64,000 nt of DNA, from contig BCHU01000001.1 of NCBI GenBank assembly GCA_001599715.1, positions 434,001 through 498,000 of the forward strand. Reading direction: 5' to 3'. The DNA comes from Phaeotremella fagi. Lineage: Eukaryota; Basidiomycota; Tremellomycetes; Tremellales; Phaeotremellaceae. Position 1 is the first letter of the stretch, and each line of letters starts with the position of its first letter. Positions 13,091 through 24,961 of the stretch are shown here, piece by piece. A program made the translations under genes and the position numbers. The notes under the pieces are model-generated. The model saw only the letters and a list, made by a program, of their open reading frames with translations, did not search any database and was not told where the DNA came from.

Positions 13091-16000
13091 TTAAGTATCT
13101 TCGTCAACTGCTTCCCTCATCATGTCTGTGGTTTCAATCAGCTCTGAGAGGAGGGAGATACTACCAGGAACTTACCTCCCCACATCGATGTAGCCATAGA
13201 TTCCAAAATTCCATCAGGTAATTCTTCGTTCATAGATCCCCTGAAGTCAGCTAGGAACGTGGACCAAAGACATACCTTCGAACATGAGCATCTTCAGATG
13301 ACAACATACTGCTATTGGACACAGATCTTGACATTTCTGGTCTTCCCGGACTACCAACCGATAAAGAAGGTGAGTGACCACTTGCACCTCGATTCATATC
13401 TGACGAATGTAAAGCTCGAGATCGTTGCTCAGGAGATGGCGTCGGTGTAGTTTGTCTAGAAGAGGGAGTAGAAGGATAACTTTGAACAACAACGTCGGCG
13501 AAAGGATTCTCCTCGACTAAAGGTGGAGTCGAGAGCATTGGTTCAAGAACGATAGCGGGGATGCCTGCTTGTTAGCAATGGCCCAACACCATCTCACCTT
13601 CAGCTTCCGCGTTCAAGGTTCTCTTCCTTTCATCTCTGGATGCCAAGAAACGACGACGGGTGAACATGGTCAGGAGTAGACCCTTGACTCGATCCTTGTT
13701 GACGAGATCATCAACCCGAGCTATCTTTTCATGTCGAACGAGGAGGTCTCCAAGTCTACGACAGTCAGCAAGTATTCATAATTGCCAGAACATACTGAAG
13801 TGCCTTCTCATCGTCGATCAGCTTGTAATGTGATAACAGCAGTAGCATCGCCGTAAAGCTTATTCCCCTTTCCTTGTCCCCAGTGATCTTGGCCTCGGCA
13901 TAGAGTCTCGACAAAAGTAATCGTCGCTCTCGAACCTGTTTGAAATCGATCTGCTTGATTTGAGATTCAAGACGACGAACATCAACAGCTCGCTTCACTC
14001 CAGTAGCGACCAGCAGTCTACCCGCAGCGTTTTCCACTGGATCAGGAACGGAGTTTCGAACGAGATTTTGTACACTGAACTCTGGTGGGTAGAGTCGCAC
14101 TTCAAAGACCCCAGTGAGTTTCTACGGGTGTAAGTGAAATCTCCAGAGCATTGAGCTTACCGCAAAGAACGGTATGAAGTCTTTCCGCTTGAGATATCCC
14201 GTTCGCTCCGTGTCAAATTCTGACCAAACCCGTTTGAAGCTCCCTAACAATTAGCAGTGTACAACGCGATCACTCACGAATCTCCTCTCTATCGACTGAT
14301 GCGCCCCCAGGCATTTGATAAACATAAGCAAATGACTCGACGACAACACCCGTAAACATGTTAACGAAGATATACCTGTCGCGTCAACACAGCTACAGCT
14401 CAAACTTACATGCTGAGAATGTTCCAGCTGATAAACAGACCAAAGGCCCAAGACGGACTGCCGCAATCAGAGCTCAAAAAGTCGTCACTGTCGGTACAAC
14501 GAGGGAACGCCACGGTGCTATAGGAGTTAGCATTTATCAGTGATAGATTAACTCACTAATCGTGCATGTACCCATTCCATCCTTCTCTGCGAGGAGTCAG
14601 TAATGAGATCACATCTACATCTAAACTTACCCAGTCGACATGAACGCCAGCATCACCAGGGTGTTGCCAAAGGAATAGTAATTTTGAAATCTAGTGTAAG
14701 AATTATTCCCTTGCTTGGTGAGACCAAAGACTTCCATGAACAGAATAGAGAAGAAGATGAAAAGAGTAGCCCAGAGTAAGAAAAGATTCCCGATAGCTGG
14801 TAGACTCGCTCTGCAGGGGTCAGGCAAGATTCACTCCAAGGGGACATACACTGAAGTTTTAAACAACTGATTCAAAGAACTGATACGTTGGACCAATTTC
14901 AACGAGATTGACACAAGGAAGAGCTTCTGAAGCTGGACGTTGACCTGACTACCAGCAACTCCTTGTATACTAGCTTGAAGAGCTGGGATCGTGGTAGCAA
15001 AGGAACCGGTGATGACGATAAGATCGAAAATGTTCCAACCGTTAGCTCGGAAACTTTGAAACCCAAGACCATAAAATCGGATGAGTAGATCTACGGCATA
15101 GAGGACTGTTAAAGCGAGGAATGCCCAGTCTGTATAGGGTCAATAAGGATCTGAGGTTTTAGCTTACTCAATTGACTGTCAGACATTATGTTGTTCGAGA
15201 AATCCTCCGTCCTGTGGAGGTCAGTTTAGTCTGCATTACGGCAAAACTACCCACATGAGTAAAAGGATATGGATGTAATAGATAAAAGTAAAGGCTTGAG
15301 TCCATATCCCATGTTTGTTCGTAGCTCGATTGTAACACCAACCTCTCAGTCCGTCGACAGGACGATGTTTAGGAAGTTGAGACGGGGTTTGCTGTTTGAT
15401 GAATTTTGACAAATCGACCCATTGCCTTTGTTCGACTGTGAGAAGAGCGTTTCCAGAACGTGTACTGAAGTTCTCGATGATTATGCTGATGATGTTAGTC
15501 CCATACACCGCAATACGACCCACCTGACGAAGAGGGTTAGAATAATGACAGCGCCGAAAAGATTGAAGATCAATAGATAGATGGCGTTCCATTGCGAAGC
15601 GTTAGTTTGAGATTGAACATCCTTCCCAACAATATTCATGACTGAAGTCATGACGTTGATCCAACCTTCCAACGACACAATCTCAAACAAGATAAGAATA
15701 GACTGTCTGAAACTGTCAAAAGCCCATACACCTTCTTGGAGAGCCGTAGGATTATCCCAAACACGAGGTGCAAGAAATTCCAATGAATTGTCGACAGGTG
15801 AGCTCATGAATTCACCAATACAGTCGGTGATCCCTGTAGAAGTAGAGTCATTGCATGAATAAAGAAGACCGGCAAAGATGTTGAGCCTGTCGTTAGTGGT
15901 GAATCACTACCTAACCTACCCCCAGACAGCAAACGGAATGATGTAAAGTGCCATCAAAATCGAAGCATCAAGAATACGAAGAGCCCCAGCGAAGAGGACT

Positions 16001-19000
16001 GCATGGAAAGTGTCACGTAAACGACCAAACAAAGTGATCAACCTCAAAGCTCTGAACGCTTTCAACGCCCTCGTCACTCGACTGAGACCACCGATGAAGA
16101 TGAGCGACGTTGCCGTGTTGACAAGTAGGGTGATGAGAATGATGAAATCCAGAACATTCCATAACGACAAGATGTAAGCGTTTGGTGTGAACATGAATCC
16201 ATCAGCGATGATTTTAATAACTGCTTCAACGACGAAAATCATTCCTAAAGCGACTTCACAGAGGTCGAACCAGGTACCACGATAAACTCCATGTTGAGCG
16301 TAAAAGTTTTTTCGATACAACGGGGTAGCTACAGCAGTGATAGTGATACTAGCCACGACAGCTAGGAAAAGTATCGTCTTGAAAACCAAACGCATCACAG
16401 GGTTGGCTGGACGTCCAAAGATACGTTCACCATGCGCAGGTGAGACGCAAGATTGACAGAATTGTCGTACCGGGTTACTCTGCTTGAAAATCCATAAACT
16501 TTTGTCGAAACTGGGATGGGCGGCAATGAAGTCTGCTTGTTGATTACGTCTTTCGCGTAGAGCATCCATGTGTTCGTCAGCAGATGGACCGGGGTTAAGA
16601 GGGGGTAGCAGTTCGGTACTGAGTGTTAGACTTGCTTTGCATCTACTTACAGTCCACGATCATCGTCAGGATCATCCTCCATCTCTAGTCTGGTCGACAA
16701 TGGGCGAGAAAACGTTCGAAGAGGTATGTTTTCTGTGTTGGGCTGGAATCCGAATAATCTACGCATGGCAGTGCCAGAGGTATCTTCACGATTGACCATC
16801 TAGTCTTAGCGAGACTCCACATGCAACTCACTTTTGTCGGGACGTTGCCAACATCCGTACCAATGTTTTGTTTCAGGGGTAGAACTAAATTAGGTGGAAG
16901 TGTATCCACCTTTACCGCGTTGTGATGAGCTTTCATCAGTCGATAAGGGTTGAAACGGTCGATCCAACTGGCATGGGCGGATAAAGGTTCGGAGCTACGA
17001 ATGAAAGCTGCTACTTGGTGCTGTCGTTTTTGTTCTTCGGCTACAGCAAAGTTTTCGTTGATAACAGCGACGAACATTTGTAAAACAACGACTGAGGGTT
17101 AGATCCATATAGAGTCAAACTTACAGTTGGCAAAGAGGAACCATCCGCAGAAGAAGATTGCGGCGATCCACCCTTGAACCCATTGAAATTCAGCGTCCAT
17201 CTGTTTGTCAGTAGAGATATGGCCAGAGCACCTACGACCGTGTACAAAACCGTAGTCCAATTCTCTGAAGAGAAGATCTGATACATTCCAAGGAAAGAGT
17301 TGTACGTTTGGGAAAAATCGATCGTATCACCAGAACCTGAATCGATGTCTCCACGGAACAGTTGAACAGCCTATCGTCAGTCAAGCCTCGTATTAACGTA
17401 CCATCAGAGCCCCGATGAAATTCATCATGAAAAGGAAGACGACCATGTTGAGCAATCCGGCAAAACTACCAAACACAGTGATCAAACTGTTAGTTATGAC
17501 GATATCTAAACTCACCAGAAGTGGTTTCATCCTAGGAAAGGCAAGAATCACTCTGTACCATCTGAGCAGTTGGAAAACTGTGAGCCACGGGTAAGATGGA
17601 TCTGAGGTTATGGCAGGAATTTGGATGATGGAACAGATGACTGCTAGAAACAGATCGAAACTATTTCGTCCTCTTCCGAAAAAGCCACGCCAGTCGGGGA
17701 AATACCCAGCGATACGGATAATCATTTCAACGTCGAACGCGAAGGTGAAAGCGAGTTCGAGGTTTTCTAAGCGTCAGTTTGGTTCGACCTACACTCACTT
17801 AGTAACTCCAGGGTTGAAGAAGACGAATCGGCCGTCTTGCAAGCTTGAGCAACAAGATCTGCGACAACCACAAAGACCCAAAACAGCTCCGTCTTTTGAT
17901 ATAGCTTTAGAATAGAGTTCGTTGTCGATTTGGTCTCTTCAGTGGCCCAATGAGGATCACCGACAAGAGATCTACAATCAGCGTCGCATCAAAGTAAACC
18001 CACTGTTCAGCTCCAAAAGCACTTTTCTTCGTTTCAGCACGTATGTCCTTGAACGTGTTGACCACAACTGCGACCACTAAATTGATCAACCAAAAGTTAA
18101 GAACGATAACGGCTACCAGGAAATACAGGCATGAACTGAAAAAATCTGAATCCATGGCGGTATACATGATTGTCGACCAAGTGTTGACTAACGTCAGTGA
18201 GATCAAACAATGACCTACTTGAAGCTACCACGATGACTTGGATGAGAGCAGCAAAGATGTTATCAAAGCTCATTGCGTTACCCTGTGGATTGGCACCGGA
18301 TACCTAATGTCAGAGTGTTCGTGACTTTGCTCACCTGACAAACTTGACCCAGGGGGCAGATGTAACCTTTCGCGGGTACATCAGCGGCTGATCCATCGAG
18401 ATTGAGATAGGGGAATGAATTCAGCGTCGTAGGGTCCAAAAAGCCTCCACATTGTTGACTCAACACAATGATGTTCGTGGAATTGTTAGGATCAGTCAGG
18501 ATACAGTTCCGTCTGAAAGAACCTCTAAAACTTTGAACCCCAATGATGGAGAACACCCCAGCGGCAAAAATGACAAAGTACGCAACAGTGATCAACAAAG
18601 GTCCAGCTCTTTTCAATGAATGCAGGATGGTAGTGGTACCACTAGTGATGACCAAGAGTCTACCAGCACGTAACACACTCAAAGCACGAAAGATGTAAAC
18701 GTGTCTGGCGGCAGTGGCTTCCTGTCCAGTTATAGCTAGAGCGAATGTTATCCAAAAAGCCAAAACCGCTATCATATCGATTCTATGCCAAGAATGTCGA
18801 AGATATGGTCGACCCTGAGAAGAAAGACTCTGTTGTTTAGCTACGGCTTGTTGGAAAGGTGCTTCGGAGAACACGGTAATTGGTTTAGAAGGTTTCCGCA
18901 GCGTTTGATTATTAGATCTCCAAGTTTGGTTACGAGATTGTCGTTTTGACACCCCCTGGAGAGTGTTTTGAGCGGATCGAAATTTTTTCGACGCAATCGT

Positions 19001-20104
19001 GACAACACCTGTGGGAGAGAAGAGATAGCTTCGAATAGACACATCGGGATCCAGTATCAGACCAGTGACAACAATACGAGCGAACATTTCGAGTCTGTCG
19101 TTAGTAGCATTCAAACGTTTAACCTACGAGAAGACCACGAAAAGACCCAAAAGAACGTAATCTTCCCAAGATTGGAAATAACCTGTATCCACTCGAGGGG
19201 TGTTGAGAGGTGATGAAGCTTGAATAGCGAGAACGACGACGTTGGCGATGATGAGAACGAGGATAGCAGGTTCCGTATAAGGATATCGTAATAGTCTCTC
19301 CATCGACCTCCTGGTTTTGCTGTTCCCGCCAAATATTCCAAGAGTTCTACCACGTAGAGATTCAGGAGGCATCGGATCAGGTCTAGAGTTTTCAAGATAA
19401 GGCGGGTCATCAACCTCCTTGACATCCAAATCTTCGCCATAATCTTCTAACCTGACCATACCGTCTTCCCTTTCTGATCCCATAATATTCACAACCCTTA
19501 TACTAGCTTTCCGAAGTGTATTGGAGACATGACGAAAGGTTGGACTACGTTGAATCACAGTTGCCAATTTCGAAGGACCTGTTGAACGTGCTATTCCGTT
19601 TTCATCATAGGGTCGTAGAGTTGGTTGTCGACGATGACGATGACCTTGATGGAGTTTCCCAATCCCTACTCCATCGCCTAAACCTGGATTCAAATCCGGT
19701 GTCAATCTTTCAAAATCCTCAGCCCGTAATCCAGGTATATCCCCAATTTCTCTATCCTCGATGTCAATGTCCAAACTTGAATCTGGATCACCTGAAGAAT
19801 CCAACGAAGCTTCCGAAGAAAAGTTGTGGAAAAAAGGTCGAGAAGGTGCTGTTGCTGGTGAAATCAACCCAATATCCCTTTCTTCAGGTTGAAAAATTCT
19901 CGAAGGCATTGGTGCAGATATCGATCCGTCGTATGTATTGTTGTAGTCCACTGCAAGATGAAGTTCATCTTGAGGTCTGTTCCAGGATAACCTCCTAGTT
20001 AGACCGTCAGGATGCGATGTGATGGGTGAAGTCGAAGGTGAGGGTGTTCTACTACGGAATGCAGAGGTTATGGATTTGGCTGAATTCTGACGTGAATGTG
20101 ACAT
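13091..20104 (-). CDS. CCH1: Voltage-gated calcium channel alpha-1 subunit (Cch1)
   Basis: Plasma-membrane calcium channel that, with Mid1, mediates high-affinity Ca2+ influx under stress. Twenty-five exons join to 2050 codons plus stop. An N-terminal cytosolic region of about 275 residues precedes four six-helix repeats. Repeat I has an S4 with [12 protein letters not shown], repeat III has [15 protein letters not shown], and repeat IV has a weakly charged S4. Pore-loop centres are INTW (I), SENW (II), LEGW (III) and GEGW (IV). A degenerate EF-hand-like loop ([14 protein letters not shown]) follows the last helix, then a serine-rich tail. The start is the ATG before [10 protein letters not shown] at 20104. 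The last two exons (13176-13240, 13091-13125) are least certain: without the final splice, translation would stop at 13138. Confidence 0.93.
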
Positions 20105-20404
20105 GTTTGTCTGTTTTGGAGCCTCGTCGACAGGCTATATCTTTTGTGGGGGTGTGGTTGGATCTGACATTGATATGATGTTGTTGCGGATGGATGAGGT
20201 TCTTTGTTTATCCTTGGTTGTTATGGTAACTGAGATGCGAATGCGATGAATGCTGTTCGTGGCGACTGCGCGTGGTTGCTGTCTACAAGTATGCTACTCT
20301 TGCTTCATGGTACAACTATCCCTCTACGTCGATACAGTACTAGCTACTTACACCACCAAAGCCCAATCGTTACACAGAGATACGCTCACAATTCCTATCC
20401 CCAC
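20105..20404. promoter_or_regulatory. CCH1 promoter region
   Basis: 300 bp between the CCH1 start and the stop of the GNAT gene, all on the minus strand. No named motif is recognised. Confidence 0.4.
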
Positions 20405-21369
20405 TCAACTCAACAATCTCATAATCTTCTCTCGAGCTCCCTCTTCCCAATCTCTACAAGTCAACCCGAAAAACACTTGATCCCTCGAATCGTTCTTTGC
20501 TCCATCACCGTCTCTCCCCTCTAAATCAAACCCCAGTCAGGATGACCTCACTAAAACCCAAACCAAACTCACTCGAAGTACCACGTTGATTATCCCCAAC
20601 GACCATCTCATACCTAATCACTCCTTCTCTAACGAAGCCGACCTTCTCGGCCAACTTCAAACTAGCAAGATTATCAACGGCAGTAGTCCACTGCACCCTC
20701 CTCAAACCTAATCCACCACCACCACTGTCGTTTGGCATTTCCAAAGCCCAAAACACAGTTAGAGCTAATGACTGAACCGCGACCCCGGTCCCTCTGAATG
20801 AAGGACTGATGATCAATCCGATTTCAGCCGTTAGATCCTCTGGTGAAGCGGAGTAGAACGTTATGTAGCCTGCGAAAATCCAATGATTTCTTTCAGGTTT
20901 CGCTGTGGGATCTCGAAAGGATTGAGTTGGGGTTGAGCGAGATACGGCGGCGGGGTCAACGAAGATCGCACGAAGGAGTCCGCTCTAACAGTTCAGATTA
21001 ACTTGGTTTGCACAGTAGATGCAGTGAGCATACCGTTGTAGGTCTGACCTTTTTCTCCATATACACACAAACGTCATAAGCATCATCCATAGGCATGGAA
21101 ATCACATCGCGAATATCCTCAACACCGCGAACAGCATCAGCACATAGTTGTGCATAAAGCGAGGGCTACCACCATCAGATTCTATGCTCAGAAGAAGGTT
21201 GACTAACCACGAAAGGTCGTAATTCGACTTTACTCGTTGAGAGAACTGTGACTTCTCCTAGTTCAAAGTTGAAATCGTACTCTTCAGCTGGGGTATGGAG
21301 GTGGATATCTCGAGGTAGGTCTGGTGAAGGGGTTGGAGGGGAGGGTTCGAATTTGTTCAGATATTTCAT
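20405..21369 (-). CDS. GNAT-family N-acetyltransferase
   Basis: Predicted acetyl-CoA-dependent acetyltransferase; the substrate is unknown. Four exons (21208-21369, 21034-21165, 20573-20984, 20405-20520) join to 273 codons plus stop. The core has the beta4/alpha3 acetyl-CoA-binding pattern IGLIISPSFRGTGVA, then QSLALTVFWALE, the beta5 strand RRVQWTTAVDNLASLKLAEKVG, and GFVREGVIRYEMV, as in RimJ/RimL-like enzymes. The terminal exon (VFFGLTCRDWEEG) matches the usual end of fungal members. It was recovered only by splicing a 52-nt intron; without it the protein stops early at 20526. The ATG at 21369 is used because the open frame upstream begins only with GTG. It is transcribed toward CCH1 in the same direction, with 300 bp between. 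Confidence 0.85.
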
Positions 21370-21700
21370 ACGTGCTCTACTTTTTAAGTACTTCTTCACC
21401 CTTACTGACCCAGGTCTAGTCTTGGGGTGAACAGGTCAGGGGGCTAGCTGGGGCGTTAGCTTGGTTAGGGGGTATGGGGATATATCATTTGTCGTATATG
21501 CAAGTCTTCAGATATGAAGAAAACGGATTGTTGATTGTCAGTCTCACTTTGACACTTTTTGTCAGTCTCACAAATGATGGTTGAGCCATGGGAGAATGAA
21601 ATGACTAGCGATATGATACGACTATGTACAAGAATGAATGTCAAATGAGCAAGAATCAGGGAAATGTCCAGTGTCAAGGTTCCAATGTCAACAACACCTT
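21370..21700. other. Intergenic, 331 bp
   Basis: GNAT promoter and 3' UTR of the DUF4203 gene. The word TGTCAGTCTCAC appears twice, 20-30 bp apart, near 21537-21571; otherwise nothing is seen. Confidence 0.4.
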
Positions 21701-24318
21701 TCAACTGGGTGCTAAATACCCACTAACCCTCCGTCCAGAATTGTGACCCAAAGACCGCCCTTGACCAGACCCACTCCCAGCGCCAACTTGGACCCCACTC
21801 AAACTCCTCCTCCAAACATCCAAAGATTTCCTCCTATCCTCCCAAATCTCCCGTTTCTTCCCTGGCGATTCCAAAACCTCCTTCCCTCGTTCCCGTTCCC
21901 GTTCCCTCTCCTTCCGTTCCATCTCCTCCCTCTCAACCCTCCTAATCCTCTCCCAAGTGTCTTTAGCTTTCTTCACCGCCTCATCATCCTTAAAACCCTT
22001 AGTGATAGGTTCTTGTAATTTCGAAATTCTTTGTCGATGTTTGGAAGACAACTCTTCATATGTCATTGAACGTGGAGTCGGTTTTTGGATGGTTGAGTAG
22101 TCGTGATGATCATATCGATTTTGATGTGGGACCCCGACGTTGGTAGTTGAAGATCTACTCATTCCCAATGGATACGTTTCGCCCCGTTCTTTCATTTGGT
22201 TAGGTAGGCCGAAATCCGAATACCTAGAAACCGACTCGACCAGACTAAGTCTTTCGCGTTTGTCTCTGGCATTGTATTCCCCGGAAACTACGGCGTGATG
22301 ACTCATTTTCTGTCGAGGGCCATTGACCAAACTCGCTGAAGTTGGTATTCCAGGCGAAGGGGTTTTCTTGGTTGGATTGATGATTTGTCTTTCTGCCAAA
22401 TATTGCTCCCATTCGGTCGGTGTTGAAGGTTGAATCGTGTGTTGCTGTACACCAATCGAAGGAGACGGTAATTCGTAACCATCAAGAATCCTACTACTGG
22501 TAGTAGACAATCTATGTTGTCGAGGTTCCAAAGAACGTAAAGAATTCGGCGTCGTACTTCTGAATCCACCGATTTCGTTCATAGCTGGAGTAACTGGTCG
22601 TGAAAGAGTACGAAGTTGGTCGAGCGAACCACGAACTTCCTGTCGAGCTCTTTGGACTTCGGCGAGGAGTTTTAGGTTCGCATCGAGTTCTGGATCTGTA
22701 GTCAAGGGTGAGGTCAAACCGGATCCACAAGTGTCCAACGGGAGAGGTGATCGGCTTGGTTCAGATACCGAAACAGTTGGCGAATCCACCGGCAGAGATT
22801 CGTATCTATCAGTAGAGGTTTGAAGGGGGATAGATAAAGTTGAAGATGCTTTCCCGCCAGTTCCGAGATGACTGAAAGTGGATAAAGGTCGATCACCAAG
22901 TAAACTCATTGTTGACGAGGGACGTCTTTGATCGTCGAAACCCAACTGAGGTGATGTTGAAGTACCCCCACCAGCTTTAGGTGTGTTGTTGATTTCAGAA
23001 CCATTCTGAGAACCTTTATTGCTACCATGTTTCTCTTCCCACTCCGATAACTCAGTACCTAGATTCTTGAACCTTTCAGCCGCCTTGTTCACCTCTTCAG
23101 CTTCTAGGCGTGCTTCTTCCTCCTCCCTAATAAGTTTCAGACGTTTCTGGAGAAGTCCAAGAATTTTGAATTGGATCGAACCCCCAACCTAGAGTGTGTC
23201 AGTGAGATTCTACACCTGTCAACGCTGGCTTACCAAGAATACAGCTGCCATAACTCCCAGTTCCACTTGCATCATCTGTGTCAAAGGGAACTCCCAGCCG
23301 TTTAGCGAAGGGAACAAATCGTAATAACCAAGATTATAAACATAGAACTGGCAGTAGAATAAAACTATCAGTCTCAACAACAAAATGAAAGTCCAAATCC
23401 ACTAACCTCCTTCAATCCAGCTCTAGTGAAACAATCCACACCCAAAACAAAAACCACAGCCCCCATCCAAGCAGTAGAAACCAATACCGTACAATCATGA
23501 ACCCTATCCCAAAGACCCACACAAAACCAACAAACCGAAAGACCACCAATCAAACCCCATCGTCCTAACACGTTATCACCTACCAACCCACCTGATTTAA
23601 CACTGAGCAAGAACCAGGAGAACGCGAAACCACCAGAGAAATTTATCCAGTATTTCGTGAATCTATATAAGAAGATTCCGGTTCCGGTCCCGATGAGACT
23701 GGTTATTATGCTTGCTAGGAGGTAAAGACCTTTTAGGGTTTGGGAGGGGGGGTTAGGTGAAGGTGGTTGGATCGCTGGTTCGACTCTGGTTTGATTAGTA
23801 GGGGTTGAGGAAGATGCACCCACCCAAATCGTAGAATCAAAACAAAGGTGAATAGTCCAAATGTATACGCACTGGCTATAGCGATTGAAGTCCTAATTCG
23901 AATTAGCGAAAGTATTGGCACCAACTTACCATCGATTCTTCCCACCAAGTCCAGCCAGCGGTATCCCGCTCAAGATCAATATCCCTCCCAAAACCCCATA
24001 AGCTGGATCAAGGGGTGGTGAGAAGGGTAAATAACCTAAAGTCGAGTTCCAGCTAGTTGAATTGATGAGACCGTTGGACGTCGTTGAGTTGATTGTGGAG
24101 GTTGAATTCAACGTCAGAGTTAGGGTTAACGTCGTTGGAGTCGGGGATGAACCTGATGAACTGATTGTTGAGGTTATAGTCGTTGTGATCAGTTGTTTAT
24201 CTGATATAGGGTTGGATGAGGTTGAGATTGAATTGGAAACGGCAGGGCTTGCTGTACTTTGAGCGTAAACGTATAAACTGGCTAACCAGTAAGTCCAAAC
24301 GAGAGATAAGATGTTCAT
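21701..24318 (-). CDS. DUF4203 / TMEM198-TM7SF3-like multispanning membrane protein with long cytosolic tail
   Basis: Five exons (23930-24318, 23824-23892, 23407-23785, 23234-23347, 21701-23188) join to 812 codons plus stop. A signal peptide (NILSLVWTYWLASLYVYAQS) is followed by a Ser/Thr-rich luminal segment to about residue 100, with several N-x-S/T sites. About seven hydrophobic segments follow between residues 105 and 320, beginning YGVLGGILILSGIPLAGLGG, a pattern I associate with the DUF4203 (TMEM198/TM7SF3) domain. A charged helix (QKRLKLIREEEEARLEAEE) and roughly 450 disordered residues with RERERERE-type charge form the tail. The domain's biochemical role is unclear. The frame break after LRFG is resolved by a 38-nt intron. 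Start: ATG at 24318, since the longer frame begins with TTG. Confidence 0.75.
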
Positions 24319-24961
24319 GTTGTAATTTCTTGAAGTGGAGATGAAAGGGAAATTCAAAGTTGAATGAAGAACCTCAAATGTTTATTCCCTTCACTTCCAG
24401 TTGAAACGGTTGATTGATTTTCACAGAAAAGCACGCTAGCTAGGTACCATCAAGAAATGACCATGTGGACCACTGTGATGTCAGTAAGTTGTGAGATGAT
24501 ATCCAATAAGAATTAACAGAGTGGATAGAAACATCTAAGTCGATAGTATGAACTCGAACCTACCTATTCCAATCTATTCTCAACAACAAATCACAATCTA
24601 ATCGATTCCCACGCCACACCGCTTTGTCCTTTACCCCTAAAGTGAAGTGATACCTTTAGACGAAGAAAAAGAAGATGGAGGTAAACGATTGAATAACAAC
24701 ACAACACTCTACCAACATGCATACACCCTCTCCACTTAGTGTCCAATAGTTCCAAACTGGCCTCTCGATATAACCCAGTGGCTGTGAATCAATTTTGGAA
24801 CCAAATAAAAGTTGGAGTACGAGTACGTGGCTTAGCCACTTGGTATTCAACATTTGCGTAAAGTACTTCTTGTACATCATATAATACAACTTGGTAAGGA
24901 TATATACATGCGTGGTAATAACGGTGGGTAAAAGGGAGGGAAGTCAATCAGTGGGAGAGCT
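24319..24961. other. Intergenic, 643 bp
   Basis: Promoter of the DUF4203 gene followed by the 3' UTR of the UBLCP1-like gene. The minus-strand frame at 24656-24889 shows no protein-like support. Confidence 0.45.

Noticed and set aside
13138..13175. Early stop for CCH1 by reading through the last intron
   Set aside because: Possible, but the 50-nt interval has a GTAAGT donor, a CTGAT branch site and a CAG acceptor, so the spliced end at 13091 is preferred.
21370..21399. Upstream extension of the GNAT gene
   Set aside because: The extension begins at GTG; the first ATG in frame is 21369.
23180..23192. GGGTTCGATCC-like tRNA B box on the minus strand
   Set aside because: It is part of an exon of the DUF4203 gene, and no stems or A box surround it.
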